Below, one piece after another: positions 54,942-63,978 of a stretch of 64,000 nt of DNA. The position numbers and the translations under genes were made by a program. The notes below the pieces were generated by a model that was not told the DNA's origin, made no database searches, and worked only from the letters and a program-made list of their open reading frames with translations. Position 1 is the stretch's first letter. The number at the start of each line of letters is the position of its first letter. Origin of the DNA: Exiguobacterium sp. s122 (GTDB taxonomy: Bacteria; Bacillota; Bacilli; Exiguobacteriales; Exiguobacteriaceae). The stretch spans positions 1,240,001-1,304,000 of the forward strand of contig NZ_JACSMD010000001.1 in NCBI RefSeq assembly GCF_018618475.1. Direction: 5' to 3'.

Positions 54942-56315
54942 TCAAAACCGTTTAACCGAGCCGTTCACATGATCAAGAAAGTGATACACATCGTCCGCAT
55001 CATGCGCCAGTACGAAGTTTCCAAAGATATGAGGATGGAATTCTCCTAGAAATATCTCGAGTGACTGTACAGGTGTAGTTGATGAAAAAGACTGCCAAAA
55101 CCTTTTTGCTTTTGGAATCTCAAGTTGAGGTAATAACGTTTCTTCAATCAATTTCTCCCATGCTGCGTCATGTAGCGTCAACCGATACACCGTCTCGCTT
55201 GAAGCAATGGTACCACCGAAACAGAACGTCAATTCGATTGGATATGCACCACGTGTCACGTGGCGAAAGAACGTCTCATAATCCGCTGAGTCAATCGATC
55301 CGACGGATACAATATTCGTCCCTTGGAGTGTCAACCCCTCCCGGTAATAGCTCAAAAGCCAATCCGTTTCATTCGAGAACGTGACGACGTCTTGGCGCTG
55401 GTCGTCACCGGAAAGTGTCAACCATGGGGCAATCTCTTCATGATTGCGAACAATTACAGATAGGACAGACTCCTCTTCTATGCGTTCAAGCGAGAAACGG
55501 TGTCGCTTCGGCAACCGTACTGACGTCTTCCGTTCCACACGTAACGGGAACGTTGCGCCAGTGAGATGTCGGAAAATTAGATGATTTGCTTCTCCCTCTT
55601 TTAATGCCTGTCTCGGTAAAATCAGCATCACTGTCTGATTATAGATGATTCGACACGGCTTCAAGTCCGGCTCGTTCGTGTAGTCCGTAAAACAAGTCAC
55701 GAGCGCGTCCGCCGCCTCAGGCAAACGTTGCTCAAACTCTGTCCATCCGTACAACTCCACGATGTCCGGCAACCCGTTCTCATCGGTGATGACGTCCCAA
55801 AACGCGTCCCAGTTCATGCCATAGTGAGCCGGGAATTGTAACTGTTCTTTTAATTGTTCATGCAGCTCGGTTTCCGTCGCGATGTTTGAGACGTCTAGCG
55901 TCACACGAGTGACTCGGTCATTCTGTTGACACACCTCGATCGGATGCATCCAGACATACACCGTCTCGACGACCCCAGATGGAGCGACATCGACATAGAC
56001 GTCTCGGGTGAACGGATGCAAGACGAGGTAACGTAGCGGCGTTGCATCCGTGAAACACTTATCGATTTGTATATCACCTGAATGAAACGAGAAGATGTCA
56101 GCAGCTTGTCGACGAACCGTACGATACTTGTCATCAAGTTCTTGATTGTAGACGCGGTCGAATTCATTACGGTCGACTTTCCATAACGTCCCATCGTTCG
56201 AACTTGATAAGCGTATCGTTTTTTGTTCAAACGCATCTGAGTGCATCGCGTGTTGCCGTACAAAGAAAGCCGTGGCCGCATCGACTTCATGCAACCACGG
56301 ACGTTTTAAAGTCAT
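54942..56315 (-). CDS. Large protein with an internal barstar domain
   Basis: 457 residues. Residues about 140-225 (RVTLDVSNIATETELHEQLKEQLQFPAHYGMNWDAFWDVITD..DIVELYGWTEFEQRLPEAADAL) match barstar, the barnase inhibitor fold, including the YGMNWDAFWD core. The flanking 130-residue N-terminal and 230-residue C-terminal regions are unrecognised, so the protein is far larger than barstar (about 90 aa). Start follows GAGGCGAGGAAAAAG and overlaps the upstream gene by four bases, linking it to the MoxR-DUF58 operon. Inhibition of a ribonuclease is inferred from the fold only. Confidence 0.7.
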   Translation of the reverse strand: MTLKRPWLHEVDAATAFFVRQHAMHSDAFEQKTIRLSSSNDGTLWKVDRNEFDRVYNQELDDKYRTVRRQAADIFSFHSGDIQIDKCFTDATPLRYLVLHPFTRDVYVDVAPSGVVETVYVWMHPIEVCQQNDRVTRVTLDVSNIATETELHEQLKEQLQFPAHYGMNWDAFWDVITDENGLPDIVELYGWTEFEQRLPEAADALVTCFTDYTNEPDLKPCRIIYNQTVMLILPRQALKEGEANHLIFRHLTGATFPLRVERKTSVRLPKRHRFSLERIEEESVLSVIVRNHEEIAPWLTLSGDDQRQDVVTFSNETDWLLSYYREGLTLQGTNIVSVGSIDSADYETFFRHVTRGAYPIELTFCFGGTIASSETVYRLTLHDAAWEKLIEETLLPQLEIPKAKRFWQSFSSTTPVQSLEIFLGEFHPHIFGNFVLAHDADDVYHFLDHVNGSVKRF

Positions 56316-57016
56316 CTTTTTCCTCGCCTCCTGTATAAAAGGTAACCAATTGGGAGACCCGCCAACAATGCGAGGCCAAGCATACGATACGATGTTGGCT
56401 CTGTCGTCTGAGCATTCCCCGCCCCACCCACGAGACCATCCTCCGCGGAACCTTGATCGTTTGAATGTGTCTCGACCAAAAGTTTCTGATACATCTCGAG
56501 CGTGGTCGTGTCTCCGGCGATGACCCGTTTCGCGTCGGTCGTCAAGGCGGTCAACGTCTCTCCGTCATAGTCATACCAGGCGTTATCGCGCGCGGAATGG
56601 ACCAACGTACCAGACACATCAGCTAAGGCAATGGCCAACTCGTCACCATACCCGAGCGTGGAGAAGGCAAATACGCCTGGCTCTTGCTCGTACGTCCCGA
56701 TGACGTTTCTCGGCTCCCCATCTTGTAGGACGGCTGATACGTACTCCTTACTCGAGACGAACGTACACGCGTCATCTGGCGAATAACAGGATTGTGCGGT
56801 CATCATCACTTCGTGCAGCGGACCGAACGAGATGTTGCGACTTTCCGTCAAGTGATAGTTACTCGGGTCGTCTCCTTCGATATGGTCGAGGACGATCGAC
56901 TCGAAATGTGTTTCAGCAAATTGCTCTGCTGACCGTTCTGTCGGCGCGGCAATGGCTGACGTCGTACCGAGCGTGAAGAGCCCGGTTAAAGCGAATGTTG
57001 TGATTAGGCGGAACAT
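56312..57016 (-). CDS. Secreted protein with C-terminal membrane anchor (cluster 2)
   Basis: 234 residues, start after GAAAGGAGTAATGAC. Signal peptide ending AIAAPTE (about residue 24); two cysteines in QSCYSPDDACTF may pair; the C-terminus is a membrane helix YRMLGLALLAGLPIGYLLY followed by RRRGKR, so the domain faces outwards. No LPxTG sorting signal. Family unknown. It lies between the DUF58 gene (13 bases upstream) and the barstar-domain gene. Confidence 0.65.
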   Translation of the reverse strand: MFRLITTFALTGLFTLGTTSAIAAPTERSAEQFAETHFESIVLDHIEGDDPSNYHLTESRNISFGPLHEVMMTAQSCYSPDDACTFVSSKEYVSAVLQDGEPRNVIGTYEQEPGVFAFSTLGYGDELAIALADVSGTLVHSARDNAWYDYDGETLTALTTDAKRVIAGDTTTLEMYQKLLVETHSNDQGSAEDGLVGGAGNAQTTEPTSYRMLGLALLAGLPIGYLLYRRRGKR

Positions 57017-57029
57017 GTCATTACTCCTT

Positions 57030-58091
57030 TCAACCGACAGCGATCCGGTTCAGCAGTGACGCGTCAATCCGAATCACTTCCGCATGCGGATGCTTCTGTC
57101 GCTCGATGATTTGATTGAACCGTTTCGAAGCGATGAATCGATCGGATTCATGGACCCACGCCAAACGTACAAGGGCGAGGCGCAATTGCCTACGACCATC
57201 ACTCATTCGCTGGTGGTCGATTTGATTATCGGCGTCTAGCCGATTGATGAACAGCTCGACTTTACAATCTTCCTTCACCAAATAGGATACCAGATAAGCG
57301 GCTTGTTGAATCAACTCTTCGTAATGCGCGTGGAGGCCATTCCCGAGCGGACCGCTCAAATCGAGTGCGAGTGTGAACGTATCGAGGTTTTGGCGTTGAA
57401 ACACTCTCGCCTGCAGCTTCCCTGTCTTCGCTGTCGCGACCCAGTCAATCTGTTTGACCGGCTCTTGCTCGTACCGTTTTGTGCTTTGCATCATCAACGG
57501 GTCTTTGAGCGGCGAATGTTTGACGAGTCGGTCTCCCATCCGGACAAGGCGTGAGTCGAATCGGTTCTGTCTCGTGATGGGCGGAAGGATGATCCAGGAA
57601 GGCAGCGTAAAACCGGTGACGAAAATGGTGCCGAGCCAAAACGGGAGCTTGAACCGAAGAGTGCATCCATCGATTTGAACGGGACCGCGTTGCTTCGCGT
57701 GGATTGGAAGCAAATAGGTCGATTCATGACGAAGCTGTAAGGTGTGCACGGACTGATCATCATCAAACGTCAAGCCGTGCCCCGTGACCAGACGGATTGA
57801 TGTCGGGATCCCGAGCGTTTCAAGTCGCTCGATGCCTGTCACGTCCATCTTGAGCGAGACGCGATCATTCACGAACAACAACTGCTCCTTTTGATGGAAC
57901 GACAAGCCTGTCGCCTCAACGATTTGTTTCGTCAGCCATTTTCGTACGAGCATCAGCCCGAGAATCACGCCAGCCACGTAAGCGAACGGCCAGACGTATG
58001 GCAACCAAACGAAGAAGACGAGTATCCCTGTATAGGCTGGCCAAAGCTTTTCATCTAAAAGGGACGGTGTACTGACTTCGACCTGTCGCAT
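57030..58091 (-). CDS. DUF58 protein (cluster 2)
   Basis: 353 residues from the ATG at 58091 (AAGGTGTGAGG before it); a GTG six bases earlier overlaps the MoxR stop. Two N-terminal membrane helices (YTGILVFFVWLPYVWPFAYVAGVILGLMLV), a beta-rich region, then the DUF58 core RMGDRLVKHSPLKDPLMMQSTKRYEQEPVKQIDWVATAKTGKLQARVFQ and a vWA-like fold (TFTLALDLSG). Second member of this family in the window, only distantly similar to the first. Confidence 0.85.
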   Translation of the reverse strand: MRQVEVSTPSLLDEKLWPAYTGILVFFVWLPYVWPFAYVAGVILGLMLVRKWLTKQIVEATGLSFHQKEQLLFVNDRVSLKMDVTGIERLETLGIPTSIRLVTGHGLTFDDDQSVHTLQLRHESTYLLPIHAKQRGPVQIDGCTLRFKLPFWLGTIFVTGFTLPSWIILPPITRQNRFDSRLVRMGDRLVKHSPLKDPLMMQSTKRYEQEPVKQIDWVATAKTGKLQARVFQRQNLDTFTLALDLSGPLGNGLHAHYEELIQQAAYLVSYLVKEDCKVELFINRLDADNQIDHQRMSDGRRQLRLALVRLAWVHESDRFIASKRFNQIIERQKHPHAEVIRIDASLLNRIAVG

Positions 58092-58093
58092 CC

Positions 58094-59017
58094 TCACACC
58101 TTCTCGACCGGGACATCGACGCGCTCCAAGATGTCAGCGAGGACGGCCCGTTTCGTCGACTTCACGTCTCCTTCGAGCGTGAGCGTCAACCGGTGCGCGA
58201 GGACATGCGTCGCAACGGCTTGGACATCCTCTGGCGTCACGAAGCGGCGACCCTCGATGTAGGCATATGCCTGAGACGCCTTGACGAGGGCGAGTGTCGC
58301 GCGAGGGCTGGCCCCGACATCGACGAGCGGATGGTTCCGCGTCTCTTGGATGAGGGCGAGCAGATAGGTCACGACGTCCTCATGGATGCGGACCTCCTCG
58401 ACTTCTTGCCGTGCAGCTAAAAACGTCTCGGACGACATGAGGGCGTGGACGGCGTGGCGTGTCTTTGAAATCGTCTGTAAAATCAGTTGACGCTCTTCCC
58501 TTACCTCAGGATAGCCGACTTGGAGCGACATCAAGAAGCGGTCGAGTTGTGCGTCCGGCAAGGCGAACGTCCCTGCCGACTCAATCGGGTTCTGTGTCGC
58601 GATGACGAAGAACGGTTCCGGCAGTTGATACGTGACCCCGCCAATCGACACTTGTCGCTCTTCCATCGCCTCGAGTAACGCCGACTGTGTCCGAGGGACG
58701 GCCCGATTGACCTCGTCAATCAAGAGGATGTTCGTGAAGATTGGGCCCGTCCGATTTTCGAACGTCTGCGTCTGCACGTTGAAGTAGTCAGCACCGATGA
58801 TATCACTTGGAAGCAGGTCGGCCGTGAACTGGATCCGTGTGAATTCCGCCTCGAAGCTCTTCGCGATGCTTTTAGCGAGGAGCGTCTTTCCCGTGCCTGG
58901 GACGTCCTCTAGCAAGATGTGTCCGTTCGCGAGTAGCGCCGTGCAACAGAGGCGCGTGATGTCAGGTTTTCCAAGATAGATTTGGTCGAGTTGTTCGAGT
59001 ACGCGTGTGATGGTCAT
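58094..59017 (-). CDS. MoxR-family AAA+ ATPase (cluster 2)
   Basis: 307 residues, preceded by AAGGAGCCACTTTC. Walker A EDVPGTGKTLLA (residues 37-48), Walker B ILLIDEVNR, sensor PFFVIATQNP, lid GASPRATLALVKASQAYAYIEGRRFVTPEDVQAVA. It shares the same motif order as the cluster 1 ATPase. Probable chaperone for the DUF58 and membrane partners encoded on either side; it overlaps the upstream gene by four bases. Confidence 0.92.
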   Translation of the reverse strand: MTITRVLEQLDQIYLGKPDITRLCCTALLANGHILLEDVPGTGKTLLAKSIAKSFEAEFTRIQFTADLLPSDIIGADYFNVQTQTFENRTGPIFTNILLIDEVNRAVPRTQSALLEAMEERQVSIGGVTYQLPEPFFVIATQNPIESAGTFALPDAQLDRFLMSLQVGYPEVREERQLILQTISKTRHAVHALMSSETFLAARQEVEEVRIHEDVVTYLLALIQETRNHPLVDVGASPRATLALVKASQAYAYIEGRRFVTPEDVQAVATHVLAHRLTLTLEGDVKSTKRAVLADILERVDVPVEKV

Positions 59018-59847
59018 GAAAGTGGCTCCTTTTCTAGGCGAAGTAAGTGGGCATCGAGCTGTTGTTTGAACGCTTCTTCCCGTTGTAGCGTGATCTCGAC
59101 TTGGTCATAACGGGTCTCGAAATAGCTTAGAAGTGAGGCGTCGAGTTGGATACGATTCGCCCAAGTAGATAACGTCTCGAACGGTCGTCGTCGTTGTTGT
59201 GGTGGTAGCGCTTGTTCGAATTGAATCAGATGTTGCCGTAACGGGGAATCCGGTAACGGGTGAATCGAGCGTGGGGGCTGCTCGAACACTTCTTCTGGTT
59301 CTTGACTTGAGTGGTCCACTTCGTCTGTCGATATGGAACCACTCAGTTTTTTGTTGAGACGGCGCCTACGCCACATCCATACGCCAATTAACAGAAGGAG
59401 TGCACTGAGGATGTATGGGAACAGAGAAAGGCGATCGGCTTCGTCATTGGATGGGTCCCCATATGACGGAGACAAGTCATATGAATTTCCTCTCGGTGTA
59501 CCACCTTCCTCATCCGATGGTCCAACAATGCTTCCACTTCCAAAAGACTTGGACGCAGAATCTTCGTCAGCACCACCTTCGCACCAACGATTGGTGTCAA
59601 CCACTTCGATAATCCCAAACAACTTTCGCTTGTCGTGACAGTCCGTCACCCAGTTCGTGATAGGACTCCCAGAAATGTCTAACCCTTTAAAGTATGTATA
59701 TGCGACTTGACCTGAGAATGAAATGAGTGCGACAACAAGTAACGAAATCAAAACCGTGGATAGAAACAGAGCTTTGGCCTTTCTCATATAACGATCCGTC
59801 TGTGAATTTGTTGATTCGACTGCATTCCATACCACGGCTCCCTTCAT
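59014..59847 (-). CDS. Membrane protein with C-terminal DUF4129-like tail (cluster 2)
   Basis: 277 residues; the start is uncertain because no good ribosome site precedes the ATG at 59847. One helix near residue 30 (ALFLSTVLISLLVVALISF), an outer loop with Cys in WVTDCHDKRKLFGIIEVVDTNRWCEGG and a Ser/Gly-rich stretch, a second helix (LFPYILSALLLLIGVWMW) and a cytoplasmic tail (RRRPFETLSTWANRIQLDASLLSYFETRYDQ) of the DUF4129 type. First gene of the five-gene operon ending with the barstar-domain gene. Confidence 0.65.
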   Translation of the reverse strand: MKGAVVWNAVESTNSQTDRYMRKAKALFLSTVLISLLVVALISFSGQVAYTYFKGLDISGSPITNWVTDCHDKRKLFGIIEVVDTNRWCEGGADEDSASKSFGSGSIVGPSDEEGGTPRGNSYDLSPSYGDPSNDEADRLSLFPYILSALLLLIGVWMWRRRRLNKKLSGSISTDEVDHSSQEPEEVFEQPPRSIHPLPDSPLRQHLIQFEQALPPQQRRRPFETLSTWANRIQLDASLLSYFETRYDQVEITLQREEAFKQQLDAHLLRLEKEPLS

Positions 59848-59949
59848 TCAACGATTCCATTTAATCCTTTTTATGGAAAATGGATTTGAAAGGATTATAG
59901 CATATAGTTTGATAGAATATTCAGTCTTTTTATAAAAAGAGTCGCCCGT

Positions 59950-60186
59950 CTATTGAACGAGCAACCATATTTCCCCGCTATGTATGTGATCCTCATCTTG
60001 AATCAGCTCATGGAACCGATGTACCTCGACGTCCGCCGGAAGGTTGAACCGCTGTAGGCACATCGAGTCGACAGGCAAGCGCGTCCACGTCTGCTCGGAC
60101 GTATCGCGTTCCATGAACACCTTTAGTCGTGCGTCACTTTCGAATACGAGAAGTTCGGACTGCCAGAGCGTCGGCAGGTCAATCAA
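59950..60186 (-). CDS. Small hypothetical protein
   Basis: 78 residues, overlapping the upstream small gene by four bases. Acidic, with no membrane helix or signal; motifs WQSELLVFESDARLKVFMERD and a C-terminal strand IWLLVQ. No family recognised. It ends a three-gene group with the next small gene and a DinB-like gene. A short AT-rich palindrome follows it near 59930. Confidence 0.5.
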   Translation of the reverse strand: MIDLPTLWQSELLVFESDARLKVFMERDTSEQTWTRLPVDSMCLQRFNLPADVEVHRFHELIQDEDHIHSGEIWLLVQ

Positions 60187-60440
60187 GACGACGACCCGGA
60201 CTGTTTATCTTCTCGGAGATGCACAAACCGAGCTCCCCCTTCTAGCATCGCCTCGATGACGGCTTGCTGGATTCGGCTATCCTTCTCGATCGATAGTAAG
60301 AACGATTGATCAATCGGAATTTTGCTATGCCAATACCCATCATGGAACGTTGTCGGAAACGAGTGGGTCTGTTCTGCGATATACATACGCAACCGTTTCA
60401 ACCTTCGTCTGACACCTCGTACTTTCGTTCTTCTCTTCAA
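60183..60440 (-). CDS. Small basic hypothetical protein
   Basis: 85 residues from a TTG overlapping the DinB stop (TTGA at 60437-60440), with TTTTAGGGGCGATGTC before it. The N-terminus is strongly basic (MKRRTKVRGVRRRLKRLRMY), the rest mixed. No recognised family. Coupled by overlaps to both neighbours, which supports it being expressed. Confidence 0.5.
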   Translation of the reverse strand: MKRRTKVRGVRRRLKRLRMYIAEQTHSFPTTFHDGYWHSKIPIDQSFLLSIEKDSRIQQAVIEAMLEGGARFVHLREDKQSGSSS

Positions 60441-60925
60441 GACATCGCCCCTAAAACTCGGTCGACTTGCTGCTGATGGTGGCGGTCATGTTCGATGAAC
60501 TCGGTGACGATATAGGCAAGTGTGTACGGAACCCCTTGATGTGGGCAATGGGTCGCCCCATTTACTGTCGTGTGCATCATCATCGTCTCGTGACGAAGTG
60601 ACGTCAGCCCTTCTATAAGTGAACTCCGACTCGTTTTGGCTAACTGGAGCGCCTTTTCTCCAGAGAGACGTTTCGCTTTTTGTGTCGCGCGCGCGTTAAA
60701 CGAATCGAACTCCGGGAAGATCATCCCTTCCCCGTTCTTGACGGCCGGGATGATGACGTTCAACAGATGGTTGTCCCAATGGGCGATGTGTAAGACGATT
60801 ACTTTGATTGACCATTTGTCGGTCGCGATCGGTTTCTCCCACGTCGATTCATCCAATTCCGTTAGCGTATTAAGCCATGTGGTATAGGATGCAAACTCGT
60901 CGATGACGTTTGAAGTGTTTGTCAT
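60437..60925 (-). CDS. DinB family protein
   Basis: 162 residues, preceded by AAGGAGGACATTTTC. Four-helix DinB fold: WSIKVIVLHIAHWDNHLL contributes the first His, and YIVTEFIEHDRHHQQQVDRVL the C-terminal His pair expected to bind a metal ion. Members of this family include bacillithiol-dependent transferases; substrate unknown. First gene of a three-gene group. Confidence 0.82.
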   Translation of the reverse strand: MTNTSNVIDEFASYTTWLNTLTELDESTWEKPIATDKWSIKVIVLHIAHWDNHLLNVIIPAVKNGEGMIFPEFDSFNARATQKAKRLSGEKALQLAKTSRSSLIEGLTSLRHETMMMHTTVNGATHCPHQGVPYTLAYIVTEFIEHDRHHQQQVDRVLGAMS

Positions 60926-60979
60926 GAAAATGTCCTCCTTGATTTATGAAGTAAAAAATCCGCTCATATTCAATCTCAT

Positions 60980-61477
60980 CTATTCCGATTCAAATAACCC
61001 TTCCGTTTGATTATATTCCTCTAAACTTTGCCAATCGGGAAAAGTTTGACGGAATCGCTCGCTTACGTCCTCAACTTGGCTGAGCATTAAAACAAACGTT
61101 GAGTCCCAAAAAATCAATTCACACATAGCGTCTGGATGCTGAATACGGGGTGATTCAATCCACAAATCGCCATTCCCGTCTGCGAACGGATGGACGATTA
61201 GTTCGTTTAACGTGATGGACGTCTCTCGTTCAAACGCCGTGAACACTCCCCATATGACGTATAGGTTTGTGTGCTGGACAAGTTCGAGTAGACGTTCACC
61301 TTTTATCCAGTAGGCCGTTCCCTCCTCAAGTTCTTGAATCTCTTCGAAATACTTCAACGAGTCATTCGAGATTACGGCGTCGAGGTCCGTCACCAGCCAA
61401 TTATAGTTGGTGACTTGTAAACAAAGAGCATCCATGACTTCTTGAATGGAAACGAATCGCTCGATAATCGTATTCAT
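60980..61477 (-). CDS. Hypothetical protein (immunity-like context)
   Basis: 165 residues with GAGGTAATATTGAC before the ATG. No signal or helix. The middle GTAYWIKGERLLELVQHTNLYVIWGVFTAF and LWIESPRIQHPDAMCELIFWDSTFVLMLS resemble the small soluble proteins often found in immunity islands, but no family is firm. Its ATG overlaps the original stop codon of the upstream DUF2332 gene (ATGA), a sign that the two were once translationally coupled. Confidence 0.6.
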   Translation of the reverse strand: MNTIIERFVSIQEVMDALCLQVTNYNWLVTDLDAVISNDSLKYFEEIQELEEGTAYWIKGERLLELVQHTNLYVIWGVFTAFERETSITLNELIVHPFADGNGDLWIESPRIQHPDAMCELIFWDSTFVLMLSQVEDVSERFRQTFPDWQSLEEYNQTEGLFESE

Positions 61478-62571
61478 GTCAATATTACCTCATTTTCCAA
61501 CAACCATCTGAACCATCTGCCGTGCCCGTCCGTCTCCGCAATCGTCTGCTCTCGTTTGATACCGTTCACGTATTCGTCCAGATGCAAGTCTTTGTCTTGA
61601 ATATTGTTATAAAGATGAAAAACGTCTCTCGTCTAACCGATTTCTTCGACCACGTTCAATAAGTGTTTTTTCATGTCGATCGTCATTTGGTTGGCCACGT
61701 GCGTGTGGAAGATACATAAGGTGCTTCCTTCTGGAATGCTTCCGACAAGGCCGCTCAATCGACTGATCCCGTCACCTTCGATGAAGTCGATCGGCTGCTC
61801 GCCAATATTGCTCGACGCGCGCTCGAACATCTGTAAACGTTCCTCATGCTCTGGCCAAATCAACGACTTGAGCCATAACCGCTCTGCTTCATTATCTAAA
61901 TCGACGATGTTCAAATCAAGTCCGATGCGCTTCACGACCGGAGCGGGTGCGGACAAGAGCGGCGGTGTAAGCTCCCCGACGAATTCTGAACGGATATGTA
62001 ACCGTGACTGCACCTCTCCGAACACTTCCTCTGTCCCATATGAATACGCGTACTGGTCCCACAATAGTTGTAAGCCGGCACTTGTCCCGATCTCAATCAA
62101 TGCCAATGGTTTTCTCGTTTTTTGATGAATGTAGCCAAAAGCGGGATATAAGTATGCACACCTTCGGACTTCGTTCGTCTGAACGCGTTTCGAACTTAAT
62201 ATAGACTCGATCTCATTTCGATACGTGAGACAAAACGATTTGAACGACTCAAACGATTCGGTTACGGGATTAGCGTCGCGCACTATACTCGGGTAGTAGT
62301 CTTTTAGCGGGTGGTCATACCCTTGCATCAGCAAATAATGGACCGCACTGAACAATAAGTTCGGTACCGGTTGGTCTTCCCTCGCCACGTTACCGATTTC
62401 AAGCAGTTCGTCGTCTTGCGAGATGTAAAGTGACAACGATTCATAGAGCGGGCTCGAGTCCCGGCATTCTTTCTCGGCAAACGTCACAAACTTTTGAGAC
62501 AGTTTAGATGTCGCCAAATCAAATCCTCTCCTCACACGGGTTTCATGCTTACTACTTCCCGTGTAAGTCAT
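61474..62571 (-). pseudogene. DUF2332 protein interrupted by an in-frame amber codon
   Basis: From the ATG at 62571 (AAAGGAGTCTC before it) 312 codons are open: TSKLSQKFVTFAEKECRDSSPLYESLS, the hallmark LALIEIGTSAGLQLLWDQYAYSYG, and GSTLCIFHTHVANQMTID. A TAG at 61633-61635 stops the frame, but the same frame then continues for 52 codons, through TRDVFHLYNNIQ and ending HGRWFRWLLENEVILT, to a TGA at 61474-61476. The HGRW-x-x-WL tail is the normal C-terminus of this family. Without readthrough the protein is truncated; a sequencing error is the alternative. Confidence 0.8.
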
Positions 62572-62591
62572 GAGACTCCTTTTTATCCATA

Positions 62592-62623
62592 CAAAAAACG
62601 GCACCGCATACACGGTACCGCCC
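62592..62623 (-). terminator. Terminator of the NCS2 permease gene
   Basis: Minus strand CGGTACCG / CGGTGCCG hairpin followed by TTTTTTG. Confidence 0.85.
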
Positions 62624-62627
62624 GATC

Positions 62628-63890
62628 TTACAGCCAGACTGGTAAAGAAAAGAAAACGAGGAACAAGACGGTCAAGACACCGACGACCGGACTGAGCGAC
62701 CGATAGCCCTTCTTGAACAAGACAATCATCGTATAAGCGATGAAGCCGAGCCCGATCCCATCGACGATGGAATACGTAAACGGAATCATGATGATGACGA
62801 GAATCGCCGGGAAGGCATGCTCCCAATTGTCGAGCGGAAGATGCTTCACGTTCTGGAACATCATCATGCCGATGATGATTAACACCGGCGCGATCGCCGT
62901 CACTGGGATGATCGCGAACAGCGGCAACAACAAGAGAGAGACGACATAAAGCCCTGACGTGACGAACGAGGCGATGCCGCCCCGGGCCCCGACCGAGATG
63001 CCGGCCGCGACCTCGACCGTCGAGACGGTCGGGCTCGAGCCGAACAGTGCACCGGCCATCGTCGACAGTCCTTGCGCGACGAGCCCTTTCGGTGCGTCCG
63101 CATCCTTATCAATCGCCCGTGTCTGGTTCTGAATCAAGCTGATATTCTCAATCAGCAAGACGAGCGTTAACACGCCGACGGCGACGAGGAAGAGTGGTGA
63201 CATCGATTCGGTGAACGAGACACTTCCGAATACAGTGCCGAACGACTCGAAGAACGGTGTGAGCGCGAACTCACCGGTCCAGTCGAGCGTGCCCATGACG
63301 GCGCTCAAGCCGACGCCGAACGCGATCGTCCAAAGGAAACTGCTCGGTCCCATCTTCAAGAAAAGAAGGATGGCGATAAAGAGCGTCAAGAACGCGACCT
63401 GTACCGGCCGTTCCCCGAGGTCTCCGATGTGAAGCAGAGCCCCACCGCCGCCCGAGACGATCCCCGCCGCCTCGAGGCCAATTAAGATGAGGAACAGGCC
63501 GAGCCCGACCGTCAATCCGTCATGAATGATTGGCGGGAACGCGTTCGCGAGTTTCCTCGCCACCTTCGTCACCGTCAACAGGACGACGAGCGCCCCCGAG
63601 ACGAACGAAACGGCGAGCGCGCCTTGCCAGCTCAGTCCCATCTGCAGGACGAGCGTGTACGTGAACAACGCATTGATGCCCATCCCCGGTAATAGGAGCA
63701 GTGGCAAGTTGAAAAGCCCTGCGATGAACGTTCCGATGATGCTTGTCATAATCGCTCCGACGAGCGCTCCCTCGAATGGGAGTCCGGCTTGTGTCAAGAT
63801 TGCCGCGTGCACGGCCGGGATGTATGCTGTCGCCAGAAAATTCAGCACGCCCCCGTATGTTTCTGTTTTCCATTCTGTTTGTTTTGCCAT
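62628..63890 (-). CDS. NCS2-family permease (AzgA/PbuG-type purine transporter)
   Basis: 420 residues from the ATG at 63890 (AAAGGATTGATTCCT before it). About 12-14 membrane helices with AzgA-group features: AYIPAVHAAILTQAGLPFEGALVGAIMTSIIGTF, LLLLPGMGINALFTYTLV, FPPIIHDGLTVGLGLFLILIG, and the second half-helix region ALFGSSPTVSTVEVAAGISVGARGG. These import hypoxanthine, guanine or adenine with protons. No purine riboswitch is visible in its short leader, unlike Bacillus pbuG. Confidence 0.9.
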   Translation of the reverse strand: MAKQTEWKTETYGGVLNFLATAYIPAVHAAILTQAGLPFEGALVGAIMTSIIGTFIAGLFNLPLLLLPGMGINALFTYTLVLQMGLSWQGALAVSFVSGALVVLLTVTKVARKLANAFPPIIHDGLTVGLGLFLILIGLEAAGIVSGGGGALLHIGDLGERPVQVAFLTLFIAILLFLKMGPSSFLWTIAFGVGLSAVMGTLDWTGEFALTPFFESFGTVFGSVSFTESMSPLFLVAVGVLTLVLLIENISLIQNQTRAIDKDADAPKGLVAQGLSTMAGALFGSSPTVSTVEVAAGISVGARGGIASFVTSGLYVVSLLLLPLFAIIPVTAIAPVLIIIGMMMFQNVKHLPLDNWEHAFPAILVIIMIPFTYSIVDGIGLGFIAYTMIVLFKKGYRSLSPVVGVLTVLFLVFFSLPVWL

Positions 63891-63948
63891 AGGAATCAAT
63901 CCTTTATTGGCACCCTCACCCACCCATGTGGTTATACACACGAGGTTG

Positions 63949-63978
63949 ATTATATCCTGTCTGACTTCTGACATGCAA
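63949..63978 (-). promoter_or_regulatory. Sigma-A promoter of the NCS2 gene
   Basis: Minus strand TTGCAT (63973-63978) and a perfect TATAAT (63949-63954) with an 18-base spacer; the leader to the ATG is about 50 bases. Confidence 0.7.

Noticed and set aside
59920-59945. Terminator after the small genes ending at 59950
   Set aside because: AGTCTTTTTATAAAAAGAGT is palindromic but consists mainly of A and T, with no T-run beyond; not strong enough.
63891-63950. Purine riboswitch before the NCS2 permease
   Set aside because: The leader is only about 50 bases and lacks the conserved three-way junction sequences.
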